From positions 1 to 15,402 of the forward strand of contig JAGDAG010000169.1 of NCBI GenBank assembly GCA_017959625.1: a stretch of DNA of 15,402 nt, written 5' to 3'. The translations under genes were made by a program, and so were the position numbers. This document shows, one piece after another, positions 14,122 to 15,402 of the stretch. Within the stretch, counting starts at the first letter, position 1, and every line of letters starts with the position of its first letter. Source of the stretch: Abditibacteriota bacterium. GTDB lineage: Bacteria; Armatimonadota; UBA5829. The notes beneath the pieces are model-generated. The model was not told where the DNA came from and did not search any database. It was given only the letters and a program-made list of their open reading frames with translations.

Positions 14122-14165
14122 GGCTGCCCGAACCTGCGCCGCAGGTTTTGACAGCCATATTTTTT
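14122..14165 (+). terminator. Terminator closing the gltX operon
   Basis: An outer 5-bp stem (GGCTG 14122-14126 with CAGCC 14152-14156) encloses a perfect inner 7-bp hairpin (14131-14137 with 14141-14147, GCC loop). ATATTTTTT follows. It begins 18 nt after the last gene of the cluster and would separate it from the phosphodiester glycosidase gene. Confidence 0.8.
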
Positions 14166-14185
14166 GTTATTATCAGGAGGCCTTG

Positions 14186-15402
14186 ATGAAAAGGTATTTG
14201 CTTTTGCTTTTGGCAGCTTTGGTGCTGTGCGCTCCCGCTTTCGGGGAAAAACGCTTTGAAAAGGATCTGGGCGAGGGGGTCAAATATATCCAGGTCCTCA
14301 GAGAGGATCCCAACCGCATAATCAACGTACTGATCGTGGATCTGGACAACAAAAACGTGGAAATGAGATCGGTGCTTTCCCAGGACAGGATCCGCACCGA
14401 TAAGGTTTACGGCAGGGAGACCGTGCCTATGCTGGTGGATAAATACGGCGCCCTTGCGGGAGTGAACGCCTGCTTCTTTGATATGACCTGGTATTCCGAC
14501 CCTCTGGGGGCCCAGATCGTTGACGGCGAGCTGGTGAGCCAGCCTTCGCCCTTTATGCCCATTGCCTTTACCGACCACGGCACCGCATTTTTTGACAGGC
14601 CCGAATTCAAAGGGACCATCACCAACCGCACCACGGGAGAGACCCTTTCCTTCGATTACGTCGACGGCGACATAGGCTACGACGGCCAGGAAAACAATAT
14701 AGGCGTGTTCAACTACCGCATGGGCGGCAGCACCTGCACCGAGGGAGAATGCACGGAGGTCACTCTGCTGTGCAAAAAACCGGCCTTTTCCCTGGCGCAT
14801 CCCTCATACGGCAGAGTCACAGACGTAAAAACGGATACCTGCGACAGCCCCGTTGCCGACGACAACATAGTCATCAGCGCTTCGGGAGACAAGGCTCCCG
14901 TTTTAAAGGATTTCGTATCAAAGGGCGACAGCCTGAAGATAGACTTTGAATTTGTGAGCCCCTCGGGGAGAGACTGGACCAAGATCAAACAGGCTATAGA
15001 CGGGGCCCCTCACAAGATACTCACCGCCGGCGAGAAAAACTATAATTCCGAAAACATAAAGGGCGACGGCATGTGCTACGTGGCCCATCCCAGGACCACT
15101 CTGGGCATCAGCAAGGACAGCAAAAAGCTCATAATGCTGGTGATAGACGGCCGCCAGAAGATATCCACCGGCGCCCCCTACGATTTTCTGGGGGATCTGA
15201 TGCTGGAGTTCGGCGCCTGGGACGCCGTGAACTTTGACGGAGGCGGCTCCTCCACCATGTGCATCGAGGGCGGTATCGTGAATTCCCCCTCGGACAGATA
15301 TACCAGATATATTTCCAACGCTTTGCTGGTGATGGGCAAGCCCTACAGCGTGAAGTGCGATCCCGACGCATATATAGAGGGGCTTCCCGACACTGTGAGG
15401 AC
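14186..15402 (+). CDS. Secreted phosphodiester glycosidase (NAGPA-domain) protein, 3' end beyond window
   Basis: The frame stays open for 405 codons to the window edge. AGGAGG (14175-14180) lies 5 nt before the ATG. A signal peptide (MKRYLLLLLAALVLCAPAFG, about 1-20) directs export. The rest matches the phosphodiester glycosidase (NAGPA/DUF2233) family: LAGVNACFFDM (90-100), HPRTTLGISKDSKKLIMLVIDGR (301-323), WDAVNFDGGGSSTM (345-358) and ISNALLVMG (376-384) are its conserved blocks. The human namesake removes GlcNAc from mannose-6-phosphate diesters; bacterial members act on cell-wall or exopolysaccharide glycan phosphodiesters, and the substrate here is unknown. A cysteine-bearing stretch (184-196, CTEGEC...LLC) interrupts the domain and could form disulfides. 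Following DAYIEGLPDTVR, more sequence, perhaps another domain, is cut off. Its own promoter is unclear. Confidence 0.88.
   Translation, partial: MKRYLLLLLAALVLCAPAFGEKRFEKDLGEGVKYIQVLREDPNRIINVLIVDLDNKNVEMRSVLSQDRIRTDKVYGRETVPMLVDKYGALAGVNACFFDMTWYSDPLGAQIVDGELVSQPSPFMPIAFTDHGTAFFDRPEFKGTITNRTTGETLSFDYVDGDIGYDGQENNIGVFNYRMGGSTCTEGECTEVTLLCKKPAFSLAHPSYGRVTDVKTDTCDSPVADDNIVISASGDKAPVLKDFVSKGDSLKIDFEFVSPSGRDWTKIKQAIDGAPHKILTAGEKNYNSENIKGDGMCYVAHPRTTLGISKDSKKLIMLVIDGRQKISTGAPYDFLGDLMLEFGAWDAVNFDGGGSSTMCIEGGIVNSPSDRYTRYISNALLVMGKPYSVKCDPDAYIEGLPDTVR

Noticed and set aside
14148..14173. Perfect TTGACA (14148-14153) and TGT-TATTAT (14165-14173) upstream of the glycosidase gene
   Set aside because: The spacer is only 14 bp, and a start near 14180 would leave the AGGAGG (14175-14180) outside the transcript. 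Both elements are also explained by the terminator hairpin and its T-tract.

Overview
All genes in this window lie on the + strand. The DNA is moderately GC-rich, with frequent ATA (Ile) and AGG/AGA (Arg) codons, and TGA is used as an ordinary stop. The organism is a diderm bacterium, because an LPS-transport (Lpt) set is present (LptC-like, LptA, LptB and one LptF/G permease). A DUF3084 coiled-coil membrane protein sits next to a cyanobacterial-type YqgF/RNase H-fold protein. DUF3084 is best known from Cyanobacteria, Deinococcota and Armatimonadota, so I infer an uncultured Armatimonadota-like or related lineage. That placement is inference from gene content only.

Layout. (1) 1-549: the C-terminal half of aspartate-semialdehyde dehydrogenase (asd), closed by an intrinsic terminator. 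(2) 567-2477: a flavodoxin-fold oxidoreductase with a four-cysteine motif and a secreted protein of unknown function, closed by a terminator. (3) 2465-2579: an extended -10 promoter driving a tRNA-Ala(CGC) whose stems carry three mismatches. (4) 2695-3924: a GH28-like beta-helix gene broken by one in-frame TGA, closed by a strong terminator. (5) 3961-14165: a promoter, a short leader hairpin, and a run of 11 tightly packed genes ending at a terminator. The genes are gltX, two tandem degenerate amidohydrolase-fold genes, lptC-like, lptA, lptB, lptF/G, DUF3084, YqgF-like, rsmA, and a secreted CBM9-like protein. (6) 14186-15402: a secreted phosphodiester glycosidase (NAGPA-domain) gene that runs off the window.

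How the genes fit together. The long cluster joins translation functions (GltX tRNA charging, RsmA 16S rRNA dimethylation, a possible pre-16S nuclease) with outer-membrane biogenesis (Lpt genes). Seven of its ten gene junctions overlap by 1-4 nt or are separated by at most 2 nt, which suggests one transcript with translational coupling. The two secreted proteins at the end, a predicted sugar-binding module protein and a glycan phosphodiester glycosidase, suggest cell-surface or extracellular glycan work.

Most worth a second look: the paired amidohydrolase-fold proteins that have lost nearly all metal ligands yet sit inside the Lpt operon; the lipoprotein-anchored coiled-coil LptC paired with a single visible LptF/G; the in-frame TGA in the GH28-like gene; the terminator-like hairpin at the 5' end of the gltX transcript; and the imperfect tRNA-Ala. 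I saw no CRISPR array, insertion sequence, phage gene or rRNA, and no gene-free stretch above 300 bases.
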